A stretch of 64,000 nt of DNA from CAWFQB01 sp965277875 (GCA_965277875.1 CBDIDV010000002.1:3348001-3412000); one strand, 5' to 3'; shown: positions 17,579-26,796, counted from the stretch's first letter. The notes: generated by a model not told the origin, from the sequence alone. A program made the numbers and translations.

Positions 17579-18784
17579 TCAGCCGGCCTGAAGCGCGTAG
17601 TGGCGCAGCCACCAGTCTCTCAGCAGTTTGCAGGAGAAGGCGTACTGCTGTGTTTCGCTGTCGAACAGGATGTAGAAGTCGTTTTCCAGGTTCGTCATCA
17701 TGGTATTGAACTCTTCGATGTCGGCCTGTTCGCCGCGTTCCGTGCGGTAAAGATGGTACACGGTTTCGCGTTTAAGGTCGGAGGAGACAGCCAGTTCGCG
17801 CAGCAGATGCTTGATGACTTTTTCCTCGTGCGGACGGTAGTAATCGCGCAGGCGTCCGTAGTAGTGATCGAAGTACGTCTTGCAGTCCACGCCAAGCACC
17901 TTGTCCCGGTATATTCGCTCGATGCTCTGCGGCGTAATGGCCTGCTCGTCCTGCACGTAAGTTTTGTGAACCTCCGAAAAGAGAATTTGAATGAAATAAG
18001 GGACGAGTGTGCCGAGAAGATCGAGCATTTTGTCCTGACAGGCCGCATCCAGTGTTATCTGCTGCCGGACAGCCAGGGCATCGAGAAACTGCATGGCGGT
18101 TTTGCGTGTAAAGGGTTCAAGCCGCATCTGCTCAAAATCGTTGATGGCGGCGATTTCGCCAAGATCGTTCAGCACCTGCCCGATACCGATGGAACCGGCG
18201 ATGACAAAATGAACGTTCTTGATGTCCGGGGACAGCCGCAGCTTGCGCAGCCAGCGCAGCAGGGTTTTCGCTTCCTCGCGATGCGCCGCTGAACGCGCCA
18301 TGCGGTCAATCATCATGGGAAACTCATCCAAAATGAATAAGACAGGATGCTGCTGCGCGCTTATTTTCCTGAAAAGCTCTTCGCCAATACCCTGCCAGTC
18401 ACGCGTGAGTTCCTCGCGCAGTTTGATTTTCAGCTTCAGCAACTCCACCTCGGAGAAGTTGTTTCTGAAAGCCGCCCATACATTCTTGCGCAAACCGCTT
18501 ACGCCTGTCACTAAGGCATTGAAGCGATCATCTTTTGCAAGCTGTACAACCAGTTCAGCGAGAAAATCCGCCGCGTTCGTATAGTGTTCAAGGTCGGCAT
18601 GGACGATCTTGTAGTTGTCGCGGGGCGTATCTATCAGGCGGTACATTACGCTCGTTTTGCCGAACCGGCGCGGCGCAGCCAGAAGCACATGCCCCATCGC
18701 AATTTTCTGCCAGACGAGATCAACAAACCTGTCACGTCCATAGCAGTTTTCTCCACGTACCGGCGGCCCGACTTTGTTATCCAT
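17579..18784 (-). CDS. P-loop ATPase, archaeal-type/MNS-like
   Basis: The 401-residue product starts with the pattern PPVRGENCYGRDRFVDLV typical of this ATPase group, followed by Walker A (APRRFGKTS, 37-45) and Walker B (VLFILDEFPMM, near 150). A C-terminal winged-helix-like region contains HLLRELAVSSDLKRETVYHL. These proteins are common in archaea and scattered in bacteria, and their targets are mostly unknown. The frame can also start at a GTG (18820), but that codon lies inside a 38-bp palindrome. The ATG at 18784 is preferred because it begins at the conserved region and has GGGG/AGGA upstream. The TPR-containing ATPase gene follows. Confidence 0.82.
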   Translation of the reverse strand: MDNKVGPPVRGENCYGRDRFVDLVWQKIAMGHVLLAAPRRFGKTSVMYRLIDTPRDNYKIVHADLEHYTNAADFLAELVVQLAKDDRFNALVTGVSGLRKNVWAAFRNNFSEVELLKLKIKLREELTRDWQGIGEELFRKISAQQHPVLFILDEFPMMIDRMARSAAHREEAKTLLRWLRKLRLSPDIKNVHFVIAGSIGIGQVLNDLGEIAAINDFEQMRLEPFTRKTAMQFLDALAVRQQITLDAACQDKMLDLLGTLVPYFIQILFSEVHKTYVQDEQAITPQSIERIYRDKVLGVDCKTYFDHYYGRLRDYYRPHEEKVIKHLLRELAVSSDLKRETVYHLYRTERGEQADIEEFNTMMTNLENDFYILFDSETQQYAFSCKLLRDWWLRHYALQAG

Positions 18785-18810
18785 GTTCCTGCCCCAATCT
18801 GGGTCAAATG

Positions 18811-18848
18811 TATACGACACTTCTGTTGTACAACAGAAGTGTCGTATA
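18811..18848. promoter_or_regulatory. 38-bp perfect palindrome between divergent genes
   Basis: Positions 18811-18829 are the exact reverse complement of 18830-18848, with TTGTACAA at the centre. It lies 27 bp upstream of the ATPase ATG, between the ATPase operon and the divergent YARHG gene. Its place fits an operator for a dimeric repressor or a tetramer. There is no T-run to suggest a terminator. Confidence 0.75.
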
Positions 18849-19055
18849 TGTCAAATTTGTAAAAGCTGAAGCTCAATCCGGTCGTATGCAGCAAATCGAA
18901 CTACTTAACCGCATGGTGCGCAGGAATGCGGCATATCAGGTCTGCCAGCTGCATGAAAAGGCTGCGAAAGGACGAGCGGAGGTGAAACTGCCAACCTAAA
19001 TTTGCCGTACCTTGTGCATCCCACTTTGATTTATGCCCGCTTTCAGGAGAGAATC

Positions 19056-20468
19056 ATGCTGCCTATTGTCGCCGCCCTTGTTTGTACGCTGCCGGCACTG
19101 CGTGTCTCGGCCCAGGATACGCCGGTTCTCAGACGACTGGAACACGCGCTGTCAGATGCCAACGACAAAAAGGCGTGGTTTACCCGCTTCGAGCAGCAGT
19201 GTCCCCCCTCCGACATTCCGGCGTGGGAACATTTGCAGCGCAGGGTTGCGCCCAACAGCAAACAGTACGTTGAACTCAGTTTCGCCCTCGCCTATTATGG
19301 CAAAGATTATGCGGCGAATCTACTCCGGGTGACGCGACCCTCCCGGCTTCATGGGTATCGTCCTGCGGCTTATAACAAGGAGTACCGTGATACTGATTGC
19401 TTTACAATATGGACGGGGTGGGGTCAAACATGGCTGCCGTTAAACCTGCTGTACCTGAAGCGTCACGATCTGGACCCATTAAAGGCGTGGTTAAGGCAGG
19501 CATACGACGGATACCCTGCTGAAATTAGTGAAGATGAGTTGGGCGCGTTATGGAAGCGGCACAAAGCAGACTTGTTGTGTGCGGCTAGTGGTTCGCGGGG
19601 AAGAACTGCCAGCCTGACCGATGCTTTGATCTATACCAGTTACAGTCCGCGCGGTATTCGCGCATTGCTGCGCGAGACGAATGCTTTGTCGTCCTCGAAG
19701 GAAGCGCGTGTTGCAACTGCCGCCCGGCAGATCGCAGCACAGGTGCGAAGCCATGTGAAAGAAGTGGACGATTTCGACAAAGGCCAAAAAGAAGACAGCA
19801 AAAAAGTGGGACAAAACAGGCCGCGCCGCGCTTTTGCCGTCTGCCAGCCGCTGCCCTATGACAAAGCCGACCTGGACGAACTCAGCGTCGCCATCAGCGC
19901 GCGGCGGCTAACTCAGGACGAACTGTTCGGCCTGGCCGACGGCGATCTGGTCATCCTGCGGAACGTCCCGTTTGCGCGGCATGGCTACCGATTTCGCGCG
20001 CCCAAACTGCGGGACTACTTTAGCAACAAGTCGTGGTACCGCCCCAATACGGACAGCGAGGCCGTGGCGGAACGCCGCTGTTCGGGCGTGGAGAACCGCA
20101 ATGTCAACGCCATCATCGCGTTCCAGAAGCGGCAGCGGGGCAGCGCGACGAGCGCAAAGATGCAGGGGGGTGACAGTCCCGGCCTGCCCGCCCTGACAAC
20201 CGCTGTGAGCGAGCGCAATCTGACCGAAAACGACCTGAGCGGCAAGACCGCATGGCAGCTTACCATCCTGCGTAACACGCCGTATGCGCGGCATGGCTTC
20301 CGCTTTGGCACACCCCGGCTCACCACCTATTTCCGGGGCAAAGCGTGGTATCGGCCCGACAGCGGCGATCAGGACGTGGTTTCAGGCCGCTTCAACGACT
20401 TTGAACGCCGCAACGTCAAATTCGCAGCCGACTATCAGGACGCGCACAATCTGCGCGACACGCCGTAA
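19056..20468 (+). CDS. Exported protein with two YARHG domains
   Basis: The 470-residue product starts with a signal peptide (MLPIVAALVCTLPALRVSAQ). An N-terminal region of about 230 residues is not recognised. Two YARHG domains follow, near residues 275-340 (ILRNVPFARHGYRF, then SNKSWYRP) and 380-440 (ILRNTPYARHGFRF, then GKAWYRPD). YARHG is an extracellular domain of unknown function found in Gram-negative and Gram-positive envelopes. AGGAGA lies 5-6 nt before the ATG at 19056; a TTG at 19002 would add 18 residues before the signal. The gene is divergent from the ATPase operon. Confidence 0.82.
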   Translation: MLPIVAALVCTLPALRVSAQDTPVLRRLEHALSDANDKKAWFTRFEQQCPPSDIPAWEHLQRRVAPNSKQYVELSFALAYYGKDYAANLLRVTRPSRLHGYRPAAYNKEYRDTDCFTIWTGWGQTWLPLNLLYLKRHDLDPLKAWLRQAYDGYPAEISEDELGALWKRHKADLLCAASGSRGRTASLTDALIYTSYSPRGIRALLRETNALSSSKEARVATAARQIAAQVRSHVKEVDDFDKGQKEDSKKVGQNRPRRAFAVCQPLPYDKADLDELSVAISARRLTQDELFGLADGDLVILRNVPFARHGYRFRAPKLRDYFSNKSWYRPNTDSEAVAERRCSGVENRNVNAIIAFQKRQRGSATSAKMQGGDSPGLPALTTAVSERNLTENDLSGKTAWQLTILRNTPYARHGFRFGTPRLTTYFRGKAWYRPDSGDQDVVSGRFNDFERRNVKFAADYQDAHNLRDTP

Positions 20469-20481
20469 AGGGGCAGGCGCG

Positions 20482-21312
20482 TTATCTGTCCTGCCGAACG
20501 GCGGCCTGCACGCCTGCAGCCATCGCCTGCGCGAGCGCGGCCTGATTTGCCTTGTCGCGAATGAAGTTTGCATTGGCCGCGTTGTCCAGTACGCACATCT
20601 CGACGAGCAGGACGGGCCGCTCGGAAAAAATGCTGCCTTCCAGCGCGCCGCCCAATTTGCCGCCGACATACGTTTGCGCGTCGGTGCGAACGCCCCGGTC
20701 GCGCAGGGCAAGTGAACGCGCGGCAAGGGCGCGGATCAGGGCCGCGTGAAACAAACGCGCGGCGCGGCGGCTCTGCGCGATCACGTCGTCGCTCGGCCCC
20801 CGAACGCCCCGTATCGCGCCCTGCGTGGCGGGGTAAAAGGTGGCGATACCCGCGTCGCCGCCCGAATCGCAGTGCAGTCGGATCAGCAGATCGGCGTGGC
20901 TGCGGTTGGCAATGCGGGCGCGTTCCTCGTTCGTGACGTTTTCATCCTGATCGCGCTTGGTCAGGATCACGGTATCCCCCTCGGCTTGCAGCGCGGATTC
21001 GAGCTGTTTCGCCATCTGCCAGCACACTTTGTACTCCTGCAAATTGTTGGCGGACGCGCCCACGGTCTGCCGCGAATGCCCCGGATCAATGCAGATCACG
21101 GATTTACGGCCTGTATTCGCGTCCGATTGATCCGCGCCGGAACGTTCGCGTCCGCCGCCCCGGCCGCTTCGCGCTTCGTTTCGTCCACTCTTACGCGCAT
21201 CGCCTGCTTGAATACGAGGCGCGGAATACACGGGCCGTATTGCTACAGGAAGTAACGCCGCGCCTGTAATCCATGCTGTCCCTAAAAGACGCAGCTTTTT
21301 CCTCTTCGCCAA
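20482..21312 (-). CDS. N-acetylmuramoyl-L-alanine amidase (Amidase_3)
   Basis: This enzyme cleaves the amide bond between MurNAc and L-Ala in peptidoglycan. The 276-residue product has an N-terminal membrane/signal segment (TAWITGAALLPVAI), a short basic linker, and an Amidase_3 domain: IDPGHS (zinc His), LQEYKV (zinc Glu), LIRLHCDS (zinc His) and LLVEMCVLDN (catalytic Glu). There is no cell-wall-binding repeat. It converges with the YARHG gene, whose stop is 13 bp away. Confidence 0.9.
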   Translation of the reverse strand: MAKRKKLRLLGTAWITGAALLPVAIRPVYSAPRIQAGDARKSGRNEARSGRGGGRERSGADQSDANTGRKSVICIDPGHSRQTVGASANNLQEYKVCWQMAKQLESALQAEGDTVILTKRDQDENVTNEERARIANRSHADLLIRLHCDSGGDAGIATFYPATQGAIRGVRGPSDDVIAQSRRAARLFHAALIRALAARSLALRDRGVRTDAQTYVGGKLGGALEGSIFSERPVLLVEMCVLDNAANANFIRDKANQAALAQAMAAGVQAAVRQDR

Positions 21313-21598
21313 AATGACCGCCTTCTTCTCAATGATCCCGTTATATAGTTCTTATATAGTTCGCCGCCGCGCCTCGCTTTCACTTCTCGACATGGCCCGT
21401 TCCCACTGCGGAAAGTTAGGGGCAGCAAGGGCGCGAACCTATACTGCCTTGCCTACCCCCACCTACTACAAAATGCCTGCAACAATATATACCAACAAAG
21501 TACCTTCTATTCCCGTCTTTACAGGGCATTCGCAGGCGATTATTCACAGGACCGGACTGGCAGCGACAGTATACTTGTGAGCAGGCGGGCCGTTGGTT

Positions 21599-22687
21599 AT
21601 GTTGGTGAAAGTTTCGTGGGCGAATCGAACGGCGTCTGCGGCAGGAAGGCGGGCTGCCGGGGGAAGGAACAGGCGGAAAGTGGCGGATACGGGACAGGAC
21701 AAACATCTGGGCGGGGCGCAGGCGACGCCTGCCGACACGCTGCTGCCGTGCGGACAGCGGCATCCGAATATTGGAACGCAGCAGATAAAGGGTGGCGCGT
21801 CGCAGGCGGCAGGCAACGCGAATAGAAAAGCGCAGGGGCTGATGCTGGCGCGTGGATTGGGCTGGTTCAGCGTCGGATTGGGACTGACGGAAATCTTTGC
21901 GCCCCGCGCTCTGGCGCGATTTATCGGCGCAAAGCCCAATGACACCCTGCTGCGCGCGTATGGCCTGCGCGAGATGGCGGCGGGCCTGGGCCTGCTGACG
22001 CAGGCCGATCCTGCGGTCTGGGTGCAGGCACGCGTGGCGGGCGACGTCATGGATCTGACAACGATGGGCGCGGCGTTTCCCTCCTCCGGGGCAGGGCAGA
22101 ACCGATTGGCCGCCGCGACCGCCGCTGTCGTGGGCATCACCGCCTTAGATGTACTGTGCGCCGCGCAGTTAAGCGGACAGCACGGCGCGGCCCGCGACAG
22201 CGGCGCGACAGTTGTGGAGAAAAGCGTCACGGTGGGACGCGCCCCCGAAGAACTCCTCGCCTTCTGGCGCGACCCCGCCCGCATCGGGCAGATCGTGGGC
22301 GATTGGGCCGAAGTCACGCCCGACGGTCAGGGCGGCGCGCACTGGAAGGTAAACGCCCCGCTGGGCCGCGCCGTAGAATGGGACGCGCATGTCCACGAGG
22401 AACGGCCTGGGGAACTATTGCGCTGGCACGGAAAGAGCGGCACGCAAATGCCCGTCGAGATGGCGCTGCGCTTTTGTCCCGCCGAGGGGAACCGGGGAAC
22501 CGAAGTGACGCTGTGGCTGCGGCTTGCGCCGTCCGGGGTCGGGGGCAGTCTTCTCGCCCACCTTCCCGGCCTTGTGCCGGCCACGCTCGCGCTCAAAGCC
22601 CTGCGCGCCTTCAAGAGCCTGGTAGAGACTGGCGAGATCCCCACGCTCGCGCACAACCCGTCCGCCCGCAAAGAGGCGAACGCGTGA
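21599..22687 (+). CDS. Membrane protein with C-terminal SRPBCC (polyketide cyclase/START-like) domain
   Basis: The C-terminal half (about residues 205-355) is an SRPBCC ligand-binding fold: VEKSVTVGRAPEELLAFWRD, AVEWDAHVHEERPGELLRW, and GTEVTLWLRL. Before it lie three to four hydrophobic segments (GLGWFSVGLGLTEIF, AAATAAVVGITALDVL). The first 70 residues are low in hydrophobicity and have no strong ribosome site, so a later start, for example the ATG at 21842, is possible. In many bacteria such proteins are encoded next to zinc-dependent dehydrogenases, as here (37 bp upstream of the dehydrogenase). Ligand unknown. Confidence 0.75.
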   Translation: MLVKVSWANRTASAAGRRAAGGRNRRKVADTGQDKHLGGAQATPADTLLPCGQRHPNIGTQQIKGGASQAAGNANRKAQGLMLARGLGWFSVGLGLTEIFAPRALARFIGAKPNDTLLRAYGLREMAAGLGLLTQADPAVWVQARVAGDVMDLTTMGAAFPSSGAGQNRLAAATAAVVGITALDVLCAAQLSGQHGAARDSGATVVEKSVTVGRAPEELLAFWRDPARIGQIVGDWAEVTPDGQGGAHWKVNAPLGRAVEWDAHVHEERPGELLRWHGKSGTQMPVEMALRFCPAEGNRGTEVTLWLRLAPSGVGGSLLAHLPGLVPATLALKALRAFKSLVETGEIPTLAHNPSARKEANA

Positions 22688-22724
22688 AGCAGGCACACAT
22701 ATAACGTTCTAGAGGAGTATTCTC

Positions 22725-23894
22725 ATGCGAGCCTTATGCTGGATGGGCATCAATGACCTGCGGGTCGAGACTGTACCCGATCCCCAGATCGTCAGCCCCC
22801 GCGACGTGATTTTGCGCGTCACCATGTCCACGACGTGCGGCAGCGACCTGCACTTTATCAACGGCTGGATACCGAGTATGCGGCACGGCGATGTGATCGG
22901 TCACGAGTTTATGGGCGAGGTGGTCGAAGTCGGGCGCGAGGTGAAAAAGGTAAAGAAGGGCGACCGCGTGGTCGTGCCGTCCTTCATCTGCTGTGGAAGC
23001 TGCTGGTACTGCCAGAACCAGTTGTTTTCCCTGTGCGACAACACCAACCCGAACGCCGAGATGCAGGACCCGCTGTTGGGCTACCCGACAGCCGGGATTT
23101 ACGGCTACACCCACGCGTTCGGCGGCTATGCGGGGGCGCACGCGCAGTATGTCCGCGTACCCCATGCCGACGTAGACTGCTTCAAAGTTCCCGACGGCCT
23201 GACCGACGAGCAGGTGATCTTTATTTCGGACGCGGCCCCGACCGGCTACATGGGCGCGGACTTTTGCGACATCAAGCCGGGGGATGTGGTGGCCGTATGG
23301 GGCGCGGGCGGCGTGGGCCTGATGGCTATGCAAAGCGCGTACCTGATGGGCGCATCCCGCGTGATCGCCATTGACGCCTACCCCGAACGCCTGAAAATGG
23401 CGAGTGAAAAGGCTCATGCCGAAGTCATCAACTATCGCGAGGTGGACAGTGTGCAGGAGGTTCTCAAGGAACTCACGGGCGGACGCGGGCCGGATGCCTG
23501 CATTGACGCCGTGGGCATGGAGGCCGAGGGCGAGGGCCTGGAATACGCGTATGACCGCGTCAAGCAGATGCTGCGCCTGGAAACGGATCGCGGGCAGGCG
23601 CTGCGCGAGGCGATTTTCGCCTGCCGCAAGGGCGGCATCGTGTCTGTCATCGGCGTGTACGGCCTGATGGACAAGTTCCCGCTGGGCCAGATCATGAACA
23701 AGGGGCTGACGCTGCGCAGCGCGCAGCAGCACGGTCAGAAGTACGTGGAACGCCTGCTCGCCCACGTCGCCAAGGGAGAACTCGACCCCTCGTACCTCAT
23801 CACGCACCGTTACAGCCTGGAAGACTCGCCCAAAGGCTACGAGGCATTCGGCAAGCGCGACAGCGGCTGCGTCCGCGCCGTCTTTACGCCCTGA
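22725..23894 (+). CDS. Zinc-dependent alcohol dehydrogenase, formaldehyde-dehydrogenase-like
   Basis: This is a medium-chain dehydrogenase/reductase of 389 residues. It has the catalytic-zinc Cys in TTCGSDLH, the GHEFMGEV motif, four structural-zinc cysteines in CCGSCWYCQNQLFSLC, and the NAD-binding GAGGVG. Overall length and the insert around residues 105-135 resemble glutathione-independent formaldehyde dehydrogenases and related threonine/sorbitol enzymes. The substrate cannot be set from sequence. AGAGGAG lies 8 nt before the ATG. A strong terminator follows. It pairs with the SRPBCC gene upstream. Confidence 0.9.
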   Translation: MRALCWMGINDLRVETVPDPQIVSPRDVILRVTMSTTCGSDLHFINGWIPSMRHGDVIGHEFMGEVVEVGREVKKVKKGDRVVVPSFICCGSCWYCQNQLFSLCDNTNPNAEMQDPLLGYPTAGIYGYTHAFGGYAGAHAQYVRVPHADVDCFKVPDGLTDEQVIFISDAAPTGYMGADFCDIKPGDVVAVWGAGGVGLMAMQSAYLMGASRVIAIDAYPERLKMASEKAHAEVINYREVDSVQEVLKELTGGRGPDACIDAVGMEAEGEGLEYAYDRVKQMLRLETDRGQALREAIFACRKGGIVSVIGVYGLMDKFPLGQIMNKGLTLRSAQQHGQKYVERLLAHVAKGELDPSYLITHRYSLEDSPKGYEAFGKRDSGCVRAVFTP

Positions 23895-23913
23895 CCAAAC
23901 TATGTCACTTCTC

Positions 23914-23954
23914 AAAAAGCCGCGTCACAACTTTTGGTTGTGGCGCGGCTTTTT
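23914..23954 (+). terminator. Rho-independent terminator of the dehydrogenase gene
   Basis: AAAAAGCCGCG then CACAAC pair with GTTGTG then CGCGGCTTTTT, with one mismatch and a short TTTTG loop. The A/T-rich ends make it work in both directions. Confidence 0.88.
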
Positions 23955-24007
23955 CCTGCGTAGTAGCCGCATCAAATTTGTGTCAAAGGTATGTTATCAT
24001 AGACTGT

Positions 24008-24334
24008 ATGGACATTCACCAAGATTGTATAGTAGAGCCTGAAATAGCGCTGGAAGAACCCGGCCTGAAGGTACGTCCGCGCGAATCGCACTCTGTAACG
24101 CTGTCTATTTCGGTCCAAGCGCTGATGCAGTTGGAGAAAGTCGCCCTCAGGCGCGATATGTCGGTACAGGGACTGCTGAAGTTTTACGTCGGGCAGGGGC
24201 TGCGTGAAGATGCGGCGCGGCTGTTCTCCGAGCATGTACTGGAAACCACCGCGCAGGTGCTGGCACGGCACATCGCTTCGGAAGAAGAACGCTCTGCCAT
24301 CCTTTCGGAAATCAAGCAGGGAGGCACGGCCTAA
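24008..24334 (+). CDS. Ribbon-helix-helix (CopG-like) protein, orphan antitoxin type
   Basis: The 108-residue product has an acidic N-terminus, then a strand and two helices that fit a ribbon-helix-helix DNA-binding fold (SVTLSISVQALMQLEKVALR, then DMSVQGLLKFYVGQGLR). A C-terminal helical part contains VLETTAQVLARH. Similar proteins are found singly or with BrnT-type toxins. No toxin gene is adjacent here. The ATG at 24008 is chosen; a TATCAT lies 7 nt before it, so a leaderless transcript is possible. Its end overlaps the convergent membrane-protein gene by 4 bp. Confidence 0.7.
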   Translation: MDIHQDCIVEPEIALEEPGLKVRPRESHSVTLSISVQALMQLEKVALRRDMSVQGLLKFYVGQGLREDAARLFSEHVLETTAQVLARHIASEEERSAILSEIKQGGTA

Positions 24335-24798
24335 ACGCTGCCGCCGTTTGTGCCTGCGACGGCCCTCACCAACTGCTCTTCCTGCCGCTCGTGACGGGGC
24401 GGGGACGGGCGCAGGAGGATGGCTTGCTGCGCCTGTACAGGTTCTTCGGCGGCGCGTACCAGGCTTGCGGGCGCGGGCAAGTCGCCCACATTGGCGCGGG
24501 TGAGGGGAACGCCCGTGTCGAGCGTCAGGGCAGTTCGCAGGCGGACGCTTGCGGTCTTGCCCAGCGCATAAATGACGATAGCGGGAAGAGGAATCAAAAG
24601 CAGCAACAGGGTCGCAGACGGCCAATTCGCCGCCGCCGCGCCCAGTATATAACACAACAACGGAGCCTTGACGAAACAGAGGCCGGCCACGATGAACAGG
24701 CAGACGGCGTCCGCCGCCAGCCCGAAACGCCGGCCCTGCGCCCGCGCATACTCGCCCTTGCTCACGATCCGCCTGCCCGGTTTATGCGCGTCGTTCAT
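24331..24798 (-). CDS. Small membrane protein of unknown function
   Basis: The 155-residue product has two hydrophobic segments (ADAVCLFIVAGLCFVKAPLL and SATLLLLLIPLPAIVIYAL) that are probably membrane helices, with a basic N-terminal tail and a cytoplasmic Ala/Glu/Arg-rich C-terminus. The ATG at 24798 is chosen because GGAGG is 7 nt upstream; the ATG at 24804 would be only one base from it. A TATAAT occurs about 50 bp upstream on the minus strand. No family is recognised. Confidence 0.65.
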   Translation of the reverse strand: MNDAHKPGRRIVSKGEYARAQGRRFGLAADAVCLFIVAGLCFVKAPLLCYILGAAAANWPSATLLLLLIPLPAIVIYALGKTASVRLRTALTLDTGVPLTRANVGDLPAPASLVRAAEEPVQAQQAILLRPSPPRHERQEEQLVRAVAGTNGGSV

Positions 24799-24922
24799 TG
24801 TCATGCCTCCGATTGTGCCATTCTGCCTTACAGCGTCTCTATTATAGTGGCACAAATAGGAACCAAACGCTGACTTTCTTTCGGGCAGGCGCTTGATAGC
24901 GGCAGTCAATTAACGGCAGCGG

Positions 24923-26746
24923 TTAGTTGACGGCGGCAGGAGCGGCGTGTTCGGGTTCGCATTGCATTTCCTGGGCCTGCGATGTGTCTATGTCGCGGGC
25001 GTGGCCGTTGCCCTCGGTCAGCAGGCCGATGTCGGGGACACTGCCGCTCAGGGCGGGCGGGCCGGGCGCAGCTGAATCGTCCGTCCCATTGGAGGCGGGA
25101 TAGACGCTGGCTTTGCGCCGCGTCAGGTTCTGGCGGTCGCGTTCCGCGATGATGTGCTGAAAACTCTCGCGCAGGGCCGGCAGGTGATCCACCATCGCGC
25201 TCATGTCCCGCTTGGGTACGCTCAGCACGTCCATCGGCTCGATGGCCCGCACCGTGGCCCCCCGCTTGGTATTGTTCAGCAGGGCCATTTCGCCAAAGAA
25301 ATGCCCGGTTTCCAGTTCCGCCAGCCTGCGGGGAAAGCCATTCTCCATCTGCACCACCTCGCACCGCCCTTTGAGAATGATGTACAGGCGATCCCCGATG
25401 TCATTCTGGTTGAATACGACCTGTCCGGTTTCGTAATGCTCCTGTATCACGCCTTTTGACTCTTCAAGGCGCAGTTCCACAATGTCGGTGGGCAGTATCA
25501 GACTCATGGCCCAGGCCGCAGCCGTGCGTATCCTGCGATCCCAACCCGGCATCTTCATCAGGTACACGCCGCGCCACATCACCCAGGCGGGAAGCCCGCT
25601 CAGGCGCATTCCCATCACCTGCGCCACGGCGGAATGATGACCGAGCGCGCCCATCGTTCCCAGCCCCTTGAACGTGAACGCCTTCTTTTTGGCCTCCCGA
25701 ATAGACGCCACGATGTTATAGGCCGCCACCTCGCCCTGCCTCACGGCGTGCTGCGCGGTCGGCGGGCAGATGCACGTTCCCGTAGCATCGGACGGGTCGG
25801 GGATGGCCGCGCAGTCGCCCACGGCCCACAGATGATCGCTGCCCTCCACCTGCATAAACTTGTCGGTCTTGATACGCCCGCGCATATTGGAAAGTTTAAG
25901 CGACTCGACTATCGGGTTGGGGCTGCTCGGCACCGTGGACACCAGCGTCCGGGTGGAAATGCGTTCCAGTTCGCCGTTGCATTTCACAACGGCCTCCGTG
26001 CCTGTCGCCGCCGTCAGCATGGATTTGAAGCGTATCTCGACCCCGTTATGCTCCAGCACCTGCCGCGCCAGGTCGCGCAGGTTGGGTACAAGCTGCTCCA
26101 GGATGTTTTCGCCCGCGTGCAGCAAAATGATCTTGACTTCTTCGGGATTGATGCTGCGGTATGTATGGATCACGCCGCGCACCAGGCTGTTGATCTCCGC
26201 GACGCACTCCACCCCGCTCCACCCGCCGCCCGCCACCACGAACGTCAGGAGGGCGCGGCGCACGCCCATGTCCGCCTCGATGGACGCTTCTTCCAGCGAA
26301 TGGATCACATGATGGCGCAGGTTCAGCGCGTCCTCCATGTTCTTGAAGGGCAGCGCGTGTTCCGTCAGCCCGGTCATGCCCCGAAAATCCGTGACGTTGC
26401 CCAGCGAAATGATGAGATGGTCGTAGTCCACCATGTGCGGGATCGGCACGATGCCCGGACTGGTCGTGACCACCTTGTTTTCGAGGTCAACGTGTTCGAT
26501 GTCGCGCACCAGTATCTGCGTTTTACGCAGCAGTTGGCGCAGGGGGCTGACGGTATCGAAGATGCCCACGTTGCCCGAAATGATCTCGGCAAGCATCGGC
26601 TGATACACAAAGTAGTTTTCCCGATTGATGAGAATGATCTCGTAATCGTCATGCCAACTGAGCAGGCTTTCCAGCTTCAAGGCCGCATACAGGCCGCCAA
26701 AGCCCGCGCCCAATATCACGATGCGTTTTCTATCTTTTGTAATCAT
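24923..26746 (-). CDS. Type II NADH dehydrogenase fused to a cyclic-nucleotide-binding domain
   Basis: Residues 1-400 form an NDH-2-type flavoprotein that moves electrons from NADH to quinone at the membrane. The FAD site is ILGAGFGGLYAA, the second dinucleotide site VVAGGGWSGVECV, and the FAD motif WAVGDCAAIPD. Residues about 430-550 form a cNMP-binding domain: YETGQVVFNQNDIGDRLYII, then FFGEMALLNN and KRGATVRA, keeping the Gly-Glu and Arg that contact the phosphate. A disordered tail of about 50 residues ends the protein. The fusion suggests that a cyclic nucleotide or similar ligand tunes the respiratory enzyme. It follows the DoxX-like gene on the same strand. Confidence 0.88.
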   Translation of the reverse strand: MITKDRKRIVILGAGFGGLYAALKLESLLSWHDDYEIILINRENYFVYQPMLAEIISGNVGIFDTVSPLRQLLRKTQILVRDIEHVDLENKVVTTSPGIVPIPHMVDYDHLIISLGNVTDFRGMTGLTEHALPFKNMEDALNLRHHVIHSLEEASIEADMGVRRALLTFVVAGGGWSGVECVAEINSLVRGVIHTYRSINPEEVKIILLHAGENILEQLVPNLRDLARQVLEHNGVEIRFKSMLTAATGTEAVVKCNGELERISTRTLVSTVPSSPNPIVESLKLSNMRGRIKTDKFMQVEGSDHLWAVGDCAAIPDPSDATGTCICPPTAQHAVRQGEVAAYNIVASIREAKKKAFTFKGLGTMGALGHHSAVAQVMGMRLSGLPAWVMWRGVYLMKMPGWDRRIRTAAAWAMSLILPTDIVELRLEESKGVIQEHYETGQVVFNQNDIGDRLYIILKGRCEVVQMENGFPRRLAELETGHFFGEMALLNNTKRGATVRAIEPMDVLSVPKRDMSAMVDHLPALRESFQHIIAERDRQNLTRRKASVYPASNGTDDSAAPGPPALSGSVPDIGLLTEGNGHARDIDTSQAQEMQCEPEHAAPAAVN

Positions 26747-26796
26747 GCGCGATCTTTCCCGTTCCTGCTGATGTCACGTTCGTGCTTGCCCGTGTC

